From Limnobaculum parvum (GTDB lineage: Bacteria; Pseudomonadota; Gammaproteobacteria; Enterobacterales; Enterobacteriaceae), in NCBI RefSeq assembly GCF_003096015.2, contig NZ_CP029185.2:1646001-1710000 (forward strand): a stretch of DNA of 64,000 bases. The letters are read 5' to 3'. The position numbers were made by a program, and so were the translations under genes. The notes below the pieces were generated by a model. It made no database searches, was not told where the DNA came from, and saw only the letters and a list, made by a program, of their open reading frames with translations. Shown here piece by piece: positions 36,090 to 45,238 of the stretch; position 1 is the first letter of the stretch; each line of letters starts with the position of its first letter.

Positions 36090-37099
36090 TTTATTATGAG
36101 GGTAAAGTAAGAAAAACGCTGCGAGCTAATGAAATCGAGGGGCGTTATTCACAATATAAAAAAGTTAAGCTGGAAACATTAGGCACTACGTTCTTAGATG
36201 CTGGATATTCTACTGTTCGCCTAAACTCTAGCTATTTAGAAACTGCAGATAGAGAGTTTGATGAACGAGGGGTTGATTTATTTACTATATTAATTCTTAT
36301 GTTAATGTTATTAACGGCATTATTCATGAGCATTCAATTTAATTTTTTTAATTTTTCGCTAGTATTGGAACCATCTAATTCTCGACCGGTAAGTTATAGA
36401 ACGATTTTGATTTTTGTATCACTATTATTTATTGTGGTCTTCTCTGTAGTAATGCTTTCATTTTTTAAAGATGCTTTTAATCATACCCATTACCCCATTA
36501 GATTTAACCGAAAAACGCGAATGGTTCACCTTTTTTTGCGTAAAGGTTTACGTAAGCATGAAGTCGTGTCGGTACCCTGGGATGAAATCATTTTCTGCTC
36601 TGATAAATTTATGTACATGCTAGGGGCTAATCAATGGGGAATTTCCGGTCATATCTTATCTAAAGATAAAGCGCAGGTGGAACAGACCTTTCAACTGGGG
36701 TATAGCTCATTTTTAAAACCCACGGTAGATAGTTACTGGGAGTTTATTCGCCGCTATATGGAAGAAGGTCCAGAGGCAGTAAAAGATGCTATCCCTTTCT
36801 ATATTCCGGTAGAAAAGTGCAAAGAAACGTTTAAAGACGGTATAGTCCATATGCTTGCCCAAACACATTCTCGGGGCTCGCTCTCGTTTGGTGGTATATG
36901 TATGATTCTTACAGGTATTCCTTCTTGCGTAGGTCGGTTTGTGGCAATGAAAACCAGCAAAATCCCAGTCTGGCCACAGGAAATAGAAGAACAGTGCCAG
37001 ATTGAATCGAGCGATCCAATCAATTTAAGTGCCGAAAATAATCCGACTTGGACATGGAGTAATGGATGGGTTCCTTATCATAAAGGAATAAGTGAGTAA
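36086..37099 (+). CDS. Putative immunity protein 2a, DUF6708-like membrane protein
   Basis: The 337-residue protein has two membrane segments (~67-87 and ~108-131) followed by THYPIRFNRKTRMVHLFLRKG, the same RFNRxTxxV signature as the cassette 1 and 4 proteins. An FIRRYMEEGPE motif occurs near residue 223. It overlaps the effector 2 stop by four bases, so toxin and antidote would be made together. The protective role is inferred from context. Confidence 0.7.
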   Translation: MIYYEGKVRKTLRANEIEGRYSQYKKVKLETLGTTFLDAGYSTVRLNSSYLETADREFDERGVDLFTILILMLMLLTALFMSIQFNFFNFSLVLEPSNSRPVSYRTILIFVSLLFIVVFSVVMLSFFKDAFNHTHYPIRFNRKTRMVHLFLRKGLRKHEVVSVPWDEIIFCSDKFMYMLGANQWGISGHILSKDKAQVEQTFQLGYSSFLKPTVDSYWEFIRRYMEEGPEAVKDAIPFYIPVEKCKETFKDGIVHMLAQTHSRGSLSFGGICMILTGIPSCVGRFVAMKTSKIPVWPQEIEEQCQIESSDPINLSAENNPTWTWSNGWVPYHKGISE

Positions 37100-37112
37100 T
37101 ATTAGTATTTCA

Positions 37113-37156
37113 TGTTAATCACACCGGTATTGAAAATATTATGCCGGTGTTTAACA
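37113..37156 (+). terminator. Stem-loop between the two cassette 2 immunity genes
   Basis: TGTTAA-tc-ACACCGGTA pairs with TGCCGGTGT-TTAACA around an AT-rich loop, starting 13 bases after the stop of 2a. No U-run follows. The 155-base spacer to the next gene otherwise holds only AT-rich sequence and a weak ribosome site. Confidence 0.55.
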
Positions 37157-37254
37157 TAGTCGGATTATATATTTTAGTTATATATATTTAATATTGGAGT
37201 TTAGGGAAAACTAACTATTAACTTGAGTGTAGTAGTGAATAGCATGGACTATAT

Positions 37255-38253
37255 ATGATTTACTATGAGGGTAAAGTAAGAAAAGCGCTGCGAGCTAATG
37301 AAATCGAGGGGCGTTATTCACAATATAAGAAAGTTAAGCTGGAAACATTAGGTACTACGTTCTTAGATGCTGGATATTCTACTGTTCGCTTAAACTCTAG
37401 CTATTTAGAAACTGCAGATAGGGAATATGATGATAGGGGGACTGATACATTTACTGTTTTAGTTGTTTCTTTAGTATTATTAATTGGAGGGGGGGCACTT
37501 GCTTGTAAGATGTATATTACAGGATATGATTATAATGCATTTTTGTCTGACATCCCCTATATCGCTCTAGTAATGGTCATATTTACTTTTGTTTTGTTAA
37601 TGACAGTTCTTCTTGCCATGAAAGATATCTTTAGTTATACCCATTACCCCATTAGATTTAACCGAAAAACGCGAATGGTTCACCTTTTTTTACGTAAAGG
37701 CATACGCAAACGAGAGGTTGTATCTGTACCTTGGGATGAGATCATTTTCTGCTCTGATAAATTTATGTACATGCTAGGGGCTAATCAATGGGGAATTTCC
37801 GGTCATATCTTATCTAAAGATAAAGCGCAGGTGGAACAGACCTTTCAACTGGGCTATAGCTCGTTTTTAAAGCCAATGGTAGACAGCTACTGGGAATTTA
37901 TTCGGCGCTATATGGAGGAAGGCCCAGAAGCGGTAAAAGATGCTATCCCTTTCTATATTCCGGTAGAAAAGCGTAAAGAGACATTTAAAGAAGGATTTGT
38001 GCACCTGTTTGCGCCGGGCAACCCCAGAGGAATTTTCTCGCTGAGCGGTGTGTTTATGGCCTTTATTCATTCTACCTCCGCCCTAGGTCGGTTTGTGGCA
38101 ATGAAAACCAGCAAAATCCCAGTCTGGCCACAGGAAATAGAAGAACAGTGCCAGATTGAACCGAGCGATCCAATCAATTTAAGTGCCGAAAATAATCCGA
38201 CTTGGACATGGCGTAAGGGGTGGGTTCCTTATCATAAAGGAATCAATAAATAA
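37255..38253 (+). CDS. Putative immunity protein 2b, DUF6708-like paralogue
   Basis: The 332-residue tandem copy of 2a is almost identical over residues 1-55, the RFNRKTRMVHLFLRKG region, the FIRRYMEEGPEAVKDAIPFYIP region and the C-terminal WPQEIEEQCQIE part. It differs in the two membrane segments (~60-125) and in a short hydrophobic region near 250-275. The divergence is therefore confined to membrane-contacting parts. No strong ribosome site is visible before the ATG. Confidence 0.7.
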   Translation: MIYYEGKVRKALRANEIEGRYSQYKKVKLETLGTTFLDAGYSTVRLNSSYLETADREYDDRGTDTFTVLVVSLVLLIGGGALACKMYITGYDYNAFLSDIPYIALVMVIFTFVLLMTVLLAMKDIFSYTHYPIRFNRKTRMVHLFLRKGIRKREVVSVPWDEIIFCSDKFMYMLGANQWGISGHILSKDKAQVEQTFQLGYSSFLKPMVDSYWEFIRRYMEEGPEAVKDAIPFYIPVEKRKETFKEGFVHLFAPGNPRGIFSLSGVFMAFIHSTSALGRFVAMKTSKIPVWPQEIEEQCQIEPSDPINLSAENNPTWTWRKGWVPYHKGINK

Positions 38254-38263
38254 TAAAGGTAGT

Positions 38264-38335
38264 AAGATTGAATTGCTGGTTTATTATTTTAGCTATTATT
38301 ATATAAATTAATTTTCCAGCCAATAATATAATCTT
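38264..38335 (+). other. AT-rich spacer with long imperfect hairpin
   Basis: The 240-base spacer 38254-38493 is strongly AT-rich. AAGATT...GCTGG (from 38264) can pair with CCAGC...AATCTT (to 38335) as a long imperfect hairpin that may end the immunity transcript. The rest holds several TATA-like runs (e.g. TATATATTTATAG near 38367) that could carry a promoter for the PAAR gene, but no convincing -35/-10 pair stands out. Confidence 0.4.
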
Positions 38336-38493
38336 GATTCAATAATATATTTTGTTTCTGGTTAAATATATATTTATAGATGGTGATTAATATAAGTGCA
38401 ACTTGTCTGTTTTGATTGCATTGATCTTTGTATCAAAATTTCCGTTATAAAAACTTATAACTCTAATTATATTAAACCAACCACAGGAAAACT

Positions 38494-38757
38494 ATGAAAG
38501 GAATAATTCGACTGGGTGATAAAACCGATCACGGTGGTGAAGTTATTACTGCCTCTTCAACATTTGTATGTCAGGGAAAGGGCGTAGCACGAGTTGGGGA
38601 TCTGGTAGCCTGTCCGAAAGATGGGCACGGTGTCACTGCCATCATAGAAGGGCATGCTAGTTTTACCGATAACGGCATTCCGGTAGCCTTTGATGGTCAT
38701 CACACCGCTTGCGGCTGTGAACTTATTTCATCGCTGGCGTCAGTTAACAGTGAGTAA
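38494..38757 (+). CDS. PAAR-domain spike tip protein 2
   Basis: The 87-residue stand-alone PAAR protein (MKGIIRLGDKTDHGGEVITA, VARVGDLVACPKDGHG, DGHHTACGC) has the zinc-ligand pattern intact. The start ATG follows CACAGGAAAACT. It is homologous to, but clearly diverged from, the PAAR at 18968, so the cassettes carry different tips. It is followed by the second membrane-protein gene after 68 bases. Confidence 0.93.
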   Translation: MKGIIRLGDKTDHGGEVITASSTFVCQGKGVARVGDLVACPKDGHGVTAIIEGHASFTDNGIPVAFDGHHTACGCELISSLASVNSE

Positions 38758-38825
38758 TTTAAATAAGTATCTTCTTCTCAAAAATATATTCATTCAGTTA
38801 TACCGGCTAAATTAGGAATATCGAT

Positions 38826-40010
38826 ATGCCCGTTGTTCTCTCCCTGATCCCAGCGAAAAAAGAAGCCTCTAAACCACCAGGATTATTAGCTTGGGGGCTG
38901 CTGTTTCTTCTAGCGCTATCAATTGGCTTTATATTAACGGCATTCTTTTTCTCTCCTGAAGGCCGCGAGCGGAATCTGTGGTTTTGGTTACAGGCCGTAT
39001 TGCTGCCAACGGTAATTTGGTTATTGCTATTTTGTGTTCGCTTTCTTTTTTACGACCATAGTGTGAAATACACGACGTCGTGGAACAAGCATCATGATAA
39101 CCGCCGCAATGAGCTGATTGAATTTGCCCAGCGTCCATTAATAGTCGTCTCTCAAAGTATCATGACCGGGGCGGGATGTTTCGGCCATGCCACGGCAATA
39201 ACGAACAATCTGTTAAAAATCGCTTCAACTAAACCGGTTAATGGCGAAATTCCCATACCGCACTCTTCAATTAAAAAAGATAACAGTTTTGACTCGGCAA
39301 TAGCGATGTTGTCACACGTATTCACTCATCTTAAAAATGATTTGAAATTGCCTGAACAAGGCGAGTTTAAAAAGAACGGAGTACGGGTCAAGCTGGATAT
39401 CGACTGTGAATTAAACCAGCAGGAGATTCTGAAGGTTTGGGAAACCATCTGGAAAGCCTGTCTACCGGAAGAGGTTAACGTTGAATTTGTCGCTAAACAG
39501 GAAGGGGTCATGCTATTGGATGAATGGCTTGACGACCTGCGTAATGATTATGGTTATTTGCTGGTTATTAGTGTTCAACTCCATGAACAGGCACAAAAGA
39601 ATAGCGCAGAGGCGGCAATCGCCATGCTGTTTTCCGGCATTAACCTTAATCAGCCCGATGATAAGTTGATGACTTATGTACACCGTCCGGTGCAGGGAGA
39701 CATTACCTCATCGTTGAATGATGCTGTTCTGTGGGGAAAAAATGAAGCGACTGAAGTAGAGGGTATTTGGTCCAGCGAAGGTGAACAGGCTTACCTGCCA
39801 GATATGCTGATTGCTTTTAACCAAATGGCAGGCACCACGCCGGATATTTACCGCATCAATGCTGCCCTGGGGTATGCCGGTATCGCGGCAGGCTGGTTAA
39901 CGCTAACGATAGCGATTGAACAATCGAAAATCTCAAAACGACCTCAACTGGTTTCTTACAGCGATCATCGTAATGTTTTTATGATGGTCAAATCATCAAG
40001 CCGTGTCTGA
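38826..40010 (+). CDS. T6SS-associated two-TM membrane protein upstream of tssM copy 2
   Basis: The 394-residue homologue of the protein at 19232 has two membrane segments (~22-45 and ~52-75), then SWNKHHDNRRNELIEFAQRPLIVV, the best conserved part. The remaining ~270 residues align only loosely. It sits between PAAR and tssM as in cassette 1, 32 bases before tssM rather than overlapping it. The function is unknown; partnership with the variable N-terminus of its neighbouring TssM is inference. Confidence 0.7.
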   Translation: MPVVLSLIPAKKEASKPPGLLAWGLLFLLALSIGFILTAFFFSPEGRERNLWFWLQAVLLPTVIWLLLFCVRFLFYDHSVKYTTSWNKHHDNRRNELIEFAQRPLIVVSQSIMTGAGCFGHATAITNNLLKIASTKPVNGEIPIPHSSIKKDNSFDSAIAMLSHVFTHLKNDLKLPEQGEFKKNGVRVKLDIDCELNQQEILKVWETIWKACLPEEVNVEFVAKQEGVMLLDEWLDDLRNDYGYLLVISVQLHEQAQKNSAEAAIAMLFSGINLNQPDDKLMTYVHRPVQGDITSSLNDAVLWGKNEATEVEGIWSSEGEQAYLPDMLIAFNQMAGTTPDIYRINAALGYAGIAAGWLTLTIAIEQSKISKRPQLVSYSDHRNVFMMVKSSSRV

Positions 40011-40042
40011 TATAAAAAATCTTCTTTTAACGAGTCAATAAA

Positions 40043-43000
40043 ATGAAAAAATGGATTTTGGCTATTCTGGTCATTTTTCTGTTAGCCCTGTGTGCAGGCG
40101 TTGTTGCCTACATCTGGTTTGGTGATAACGAATGGTTAGAACCGCTGCTGGCAAAATTGTTAGCCACGGCTCTGTTTGCGATCCTCATATTAATTCTGCT
40201 GTTATTGAGATCCTGGGGCGCGATTGGTATTGATAAGGCTTCACAAGTATTATTTAGAAATAAAGACAAAACCCCCAATATTAATCGTGATATACCGCAA
40301 TTAACGCCGGTATTATCGTTAGCTGAACAAATTAAATCCCACCTCCGCCACCGCTACGGCCTTTTCTCCTGGCGTCGCAAATTACGCTGGCTGTTAGTCA
40401 CCGGTGAAGCGGTAGACGTAGAGCAGGCGGCACCGGGGTTAATCGCTCAGGGCTGGCAAACCAGTAACGATACGCTATTGATTTGGGGTGGTTCATCCCA
40501 AACGCCGCCGGATGAAGCGTGGTTAAAGCAGTTGAAAAAACTGCGCTGGCGCAGGCCGATTGATGCGCAGGTCTGGGTGGTGTCTGCGCTTCACTATGAG
40601 CCGACCAAAGTGCAGAAAGCGTTTCAGGATAAGGCACTGTGGCACATGCACAGCCGCAATAAGCTGTTGCGCTGGGCAGCGCCGCTGTATCTGCTGGACC
40701 TTCGCACCATGACGTGGACGCAGGATGAACGGGAAGAGCTTCAGGTGGGTACACTGTTCCCCGCCAAACCCCAGCCGGATACCCTGACCAAGCTGCTGTC
40801 CGCGGTGGTGAAACAAACTACCGGCTTGGGTATGGAGCAGGTGATGATCAACAATCGTCACGCCTTCCTGCTGCAACTGGCTCAGGACTTAGAACAGCGC
40901 GATATTCCTCGTTTGCGCGCGTGGTTACCGGCGTTTGTGACGACTCAGGGCGGTAATCAACTGCGTGGGTTGCTGTTTACGTCTAAAGTGACCCGACCCG
41001 ATACGCTGGCGGAACACGCCTTTCTCCCTACGCCAGCATGGCAGGTGGTGACGGACGACAGCCGCAAAGCCAAAGGGCGGGGCGTGGGTATTCAGTGGGT
41101 AAACAGTGCGGTGGCAACGGTATTAGGTATTGTGCTGCTGTTTGGTGTGGGCTGCATTGTCTCCTACATCGGCAACCGGGGGCTTATCTCCTCGGCGGAA
41201 GATTTGGCGAAGCAGAGCACCGATCCTCGCGCCAGCCTGACCGAACGCTTAACGCGCCAGCAGGCGTTTAAACAGCAAATTTCCCAACTGCAATACCGCG
41301 CTGAGCACGGTAGCCCGTGGTATCTGCGCTTTGGTTTGAGCACCAACAATAAGCTGCTGACGGTGCTGTGGCCTTATTACCACACCGCCAATCAGCAGAA
41401 CATTCAGCAGCCCATCGTGGATAACCTGTACGGCAAACTGAGTGAATTGGTGCAAATGCCCCCCAACAGCCCGGAACGCGCAGCGCTAGCCAAAGCGGGT
41501 TACGACCGGCTGAAAGCCTATCTGATGCTGTCCCGTCCCGACCGAGTTGATGCGCCGCTGCTGGGCAATATTCTGATTGAAAATAACAAACAGGCTCCGG
41601 CTACCGTCTCTGACGGCGTGTGGCAAAGCGTTGGCCCGGAGCTGATGCAGTTCTATGCCAGCAATCTCTCCCGCCATCCAGATTGGGCGATTAAGCCAGA
41701 CAGAACGCTGGTTAGCGATGCCCGTCAGGTCTTGATCAACCAGATCGGTATGCAAAATGCGGAAACCTCGATTTATCAGGGCATTTTGCGGCGCGTGGGG
41801 CAAAACTACGGCAATATGTCGTTGAGTCAGGTGCTCAACGGCATGGACAGCCGCACGCTGTTTACCACCGACGAAGAGGTGCCGGGCATGTTTACCCGCG
41901 ATGCGTGGGAAGGCATGGTGGAGAAAGAGATTGATAAGGCGGTGAAAAACCGCCGTGAAGAGATTGACTGGGTACTGACGGACGGCGGCAAACAGCCCGC
42001 CAACGACATTTCGCCAGAGGTACTCAAACAGCGGTTAAACGAACGTTATTTTACCGACTACAGCGCCGCTTGGCTGAACTTCCTGAACAGCATCAGTTGG
42101 ACGCGGGCAGAGTCCATGTCCGATGTGATTGACCAATTGACCCTGCTGGCGGATGCGCGCCAGTCGCCGCTGATTGGGCTGATGAATACCGTCAAATATC
42201 AGGGCCAGACCGCCCAAAAAGGACGGGCATTAACCGAAACGCTGGTGAAATCAGCGCAGGCGGCGTTTGGCAGCAAAGCCAAACGGCTGGATGCCATTCC
42301 GATAGACGACGATACGCCCGTCGGCCCGCTGGATGGCACCTTCGCGCCGCTATTGCGTATTGTGCAGGCCACCACCAAAGAGGGCGGCGATAACCTTAGC
42401 CTGCAAACCTACCTGACCCGCGTGACTCGGGTTCGCCTCAAACTTCAGCAAATTACCAGCGCGCCGGACCCGCAGGCCATGACGCAATCGCTGGCTAAAA
42501 CCGTGTTTGAAGGTAAAGCCATCGACTTAACCGACACCCGCGATTATGGCAGCCTGATTGCCGCCAGTATGGGAGAAGAGTGGGCGGGTTTTGGCAGCAA
42601 TCTGTTTGTACAGCCGCTGGAGCAGGCGTGGCAGGCGGTACTCGAGCCGGCGGCCATGAGCTTCAATAATGCTTGGCGTGAAAGCATTGTCGACCCGTGG
42701 TACCGGGCCTTTAATGGCCGCTATCCGTTTAAAGCCACGGCGAACGATGTTTCCCTGCCTGAATTGGGGCGTTTTTTGCGTCCCGATACCGGCCTGATTG
42801 AGCGCTTTGTCAGCACTCAACTGGGGGGAATGCTGCATAAGCAAGGGGACGTTTGGGTTGCCGATGCGTTGAACTCTCAGGGATTAACCCTTAATCCGCA
42901 GTTTATCAGCGCGTTAAATCAGCTCAGTCGAATTTCCGCCATGCTGTATGCCAACGGTGATGCGGGAATGACCTTTGAATTGATGGCACGCCCCAGCCCA

Positions 43001-43654
43001 GGGGTCACCAAAACCGAACTGCTGTTGGATGGCGCAACCCTGAGCTATTTCAACCAAATGGAAAGCTGGAAAACCCTGCGCTGGCCGGGCGATGCTTACA
43101 CTCCCGGCGCGCAGCTAAGCTGGAGTACCGAACAAACCGGGCTGCGCCTGTTGGACAGTCCAAAAGGCAGTTGGGGCTGGGTTCGCCTGCTGGATAAAGC
43201 CAACATCACTCAACTGGACAGCACCCGCTATCGACTGGTGTGGAAGGCGGATGACGGCAGCGAACTCAACTATATCCTGCGAGTTCAGAGCAATAGCGGC
43301 CCGGTCGAGCTGCTGAGTCTGAAAGGTTTCACCTTACCGGCTAACGTATTCCTGACCTCTCGGACGCCGGTGATGCCGGACGCCTCGGGAGATATGACGC
43401 AACCGGCCAAACCAGCAACCAAGACAACCGCCAGCCCACGAAAACATACGCCCGTGTCTACCGCCGACGCCTCAACGGTGATGCCGGCTAAGTACCGCAA
43501 GAAAAAGGCCGCGGCGGATAAGGTGGCGCAATCCATCGCCGAACAGGCAGCCGCGACCCCGGACGAAACGGCGACTGACGAAAGTGTACAGCCCGAACCG
43601 GCTGAGGAAACAACCATCGTCCCGATGATGAGAAGAGAACACGATGCTAACTAA
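40043..43654 (+). CDS. tssM: TssM (IcmF family), copy 2
   Basis: The 1203-residue protein has the same architecture as copy 1. The first ~96 residues (two membrane segments starting KKWILAILVIFLLALCAGVV) are different from copy 1. From the KSHLRHRYGLFSWRRK segment onward the proteins differ at only a few positions, e.g. Ala to Asp in STAPRASL and Ser to Pro in TSGAQLS. The same degenerate P-loop (TGEAVDVEQ) is present. It overlaps tssA copy 2 by 11 bases. Two full-length TssMs could compete for TssL and TssJ. Confidence 0.95.
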   Translation: MKKWILAILVIFLLALCAGVVAYIWFGDNEWLEPLLAKLLATALFAILILILLLLRSWGAIGIDKASQVLFRNKDKTPNINRDIPQLTPVLSLAEQIKSHLRHRYGLFSWRRKLRWLLVTGEAVDVEQAAPGLIAQGWQTSNDTLLIWGGSSQTPPDEAWLKQLKKLRWRRPIDAQVWVVSALHYEPTKVQKAFQDKALWHMHSRNKLLRWAAPLYLLDLRTMTWTQDEREELQVGTLFPAKPQPDTLTKLLSAVVKQTTGLGMEQVMINNRHAFLLQLAQDLEQRDIPRLRAWLPAFVTTQGGNQLRGLLFTSKVTRPDTLAEHAFLPTPAWQVVTDDSRKAKGRGVGIQWVNSAVATVLGIVLLFGVGCIVSYIGNRGLISSAEDLAKQSTDPRASLTERLTRQQAFKQQISQLQYRAEHGSPWYLRFGLSTNNKLLTVLWPYYHTANQQNIQQPIVDNLYGKLSELVQMPPNSPERAALAKAGYDRLKAYLMLSRPDRVDAPLLGNILIENNKQAPATVSDGVWQSVGPELMQFYASNLSRHPDWAIKPDRTLVSDARQVLINQIGMQNAETSIYQGILRRVGQNYGNMSLSQVLNGMDSRTLFTTDEEVPGMFTRDAWEGMVEKEIDKAVKNRREEIDWVLTDGGKQPANDISPEVLKQRLNERYFTDYSAAWLNFLNSISWTRAESMSDVIDQLTLLADARQSPLIGLMNTVKYQGQTAQKGRALTETLVKSAQAAFGSKAKRLDAIPIDDDTPVGPLDGTFAPLLRIVQATTKEGGDNLSLQTYLTRVTRVRLKLQQITSAPDPQAMTQSLAKTVFEGKAIDLTDTRDYGSLIAASMGEEWAGFGSNLFVQPLEQAWQAVLEPAAMSFNNAWRESIVDPWYRAFNGRYPFKATANDVSLPELGRFLRPDTGLIERFVSTQLGGMLHKQGDVWVADALNSQGLTLNPQFISALNQLSRISAMLYANGDAGMTFELMARPSPGVTKTELLLDGATLSYFNQMESWKTLRWPGDAYTPGAQLSWSTEQTGLRLLDSPKGSWGWVRLLDKANITQLDSTRYRLVWKADDGSELNYILRVQSNSGPVELLSLKGFTLPANVFLTSRTPVMPDASGDMTQPAKPATKTTASPRKHTPVSTADASTVMPAKYRKKKAAADKVAQSIAEQAAATPDETATDESVQPEPAEETTIVPMMRREHDAN

Positions 43655-45224
43655 TTTACTGCAAGCCCTGTTTGGCAGCCGCGACCCGCAGGAAGGGGTG
43701 AAAAAACGCATCCAGCAACATTGGCAATCGTGGTTGGTGCCAATCGAAGGGGATAACCCCACGGGCATCGACCCCAGCTATGACGACGATTTTCAACTGA
43801 TAAAAGAAGAGATCGCCAAACTGTCCGGTATTGACGCCGCGCTGATTATTGAAATCAGTGAAAAGCTGCTGCAAAAGCGCACCAAAGACATTCGCGTGGC
43901 CTCTTACTACGCTTGGGCGCGCCTGCGGCTGGACGGTATTTCCGGACTGGCGGACGGTCTGGAACTGATAGCCGGTCTGGTGGCCCGCTACGATACCGCG
44001 CTGTATCCCAAACGTGCCGAAAGCAAAAAGTCGTCCATCGAGTGGTTAGCCAGCAGTAAGTTTATTGACTTACTGGACGTGCAAAACAGCTTTCAGCATC
44101 AGGATCTGGAACGCGCCATCTCTGCACTGTCGCTGATGGTTGGCTATACCAATCAGTGGGAAGGGGAACTGCCGCCGGATTTACGCGGCCTGATCCGCCT
44201 GTTTGAAACCCGACTGGAAAACCCGGAACCGGAGCCGTTACCGTCGGCACCGGTCACGCCGCTGACCAATACGGTTTCGACCAACGGCCTGAAAGTGAAG
44301 ACTGAGGACGTGCGTTCATTACGGGAAGTGCTGGACCAAACCCGTCAGATTTCTGCATTTTTGCGCGAGAAGCCGGATGGCTATCTGGCGGCGTTTCGCC
44401 TGATCCGCAGTATCCGATGGGATACGGTCACGGCGTTACCCCCGCACGATACCCACTATGCGACGCGCTTAATCGCTCCCCGCAGCGAGCTGAAACAGCA
44501 CCTTAATCGCCTGTGGCTCCAACAAAGCTGGATAGAACTGCTGGAGCAGGTAGAGCGTGCGTTTTCTGAGGCGGCCAACCACTTCTGGCTCGATCTGCAA
44601 CGCTATGCCTGCGATGCCATGCTCAATGCTGGCGCACCCTATAGCGGCTGGCAGGAGATCTGCCTGACGGATGTGGCCCTGATGCTAGACCGGCTAAAAG
44701 GGCTGGAGCGATTGACCTACAGCGACGGCACGCCGTTTGCCGATGATGACACCCTGAACTGGATAGCGTCGTCCGCCTCTATTCGTCATCTGGATGAAGG
44801 CGAGTCTCTGGCACCCATTCCGGTGAATGTGGGGGGGAATTGGGGCGAAATCGAACAGCAGGCGATGGAAATCGCCGGTCGCGACGGGCTGGAATCCGCC
44901 TTTAACTGGATGAACAACCTGCCGGATATGGTGACCGACCGCCAACGCTATCTGCACCGTATGCTGTTGGCGCGACTGGCAGAACAGCATGGGCAGCGGG
45001 ATATGGCCTTTCGTCTGTTGAATGCGCTCAATCGGGAATGTGATAACTACCGCTTAACCGGCTGGGAGCCGGATCTGGTGTTTGAACTCAAGTCGCGGCT
45101 GTTAAAGCTGGTTCAACAAAAAAGCGTACTGAAAGATGCGGATAAAACCGCGCTGAATAAAGACGCCGATCAACTACTCAGTGAGCTAACGGTACTGCAT
45201 CCTGCTCGCGTATTGACATTTTAA
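43644..45224 (+). CDS. tssA: TssA, baseplate/sheath-organising protein, copy 2 (intact)
   Basis: The 526-residue intact TssA has an ImpA-type N-terminal domain (~1-130) with the AWARLRLDGISGLADGLELI region. A Pro-rich linker near residue 195 leads to middle and C-terminal helical regions (from VNVGGNWGEIEQQAME, ~395-526). It is the only complete tssA in the window, so it probably serves both core sets. It differs from copy 1 at a handful of residues besides the frameshift. At the break point it carries a run of seven G. Confidence 0.96.
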   Translation: MLTNLLQALFGSRDPQEGVKKRIQQHWQSWLVPIEGDNPTGIDPSYDDDFQLIKEEIAKLSGIDAALIIEISEKLLQKRTKDIRVASYYAWARLRLDGISGLADGLELIAGLVARYDTALYPKRAESKKSSIEWLASSKFIDLLDVQNSFQHQDLERAISALSLMVGYTNQWEGELPPDLRGLIRLFETRLENPEPEPLPSAPVTPLTNTVSTNGLKVKTEDVRSLREVLDQTRQISAFLREKPDGYLAAFRLIRSIRWDTVTALPPHDTHYATRLIAPRSELKQHLNRLWLQQSWIELLEQVERAFSEAANHFWLDLQRYACDAMLNAGAPYSGWQEICLTDVALMLDRLKGLERLTYSDGTPFADDDTLNWIASSASIRHLDEGESLAPIPVNVGGNWGEIEQQAMEIAGRDGLESAFNWMNNLPDMVTDRQRYLHRMLLARLAEQHGQRDMAFRLLNALNRECDNYRLTGWEPDLVFELKSRLLKLVQQKSVLKDADKTALNKDADQLLSELTVLHPARVLTF

Positions 45225-45238
45225 GGGCACCGACTCCA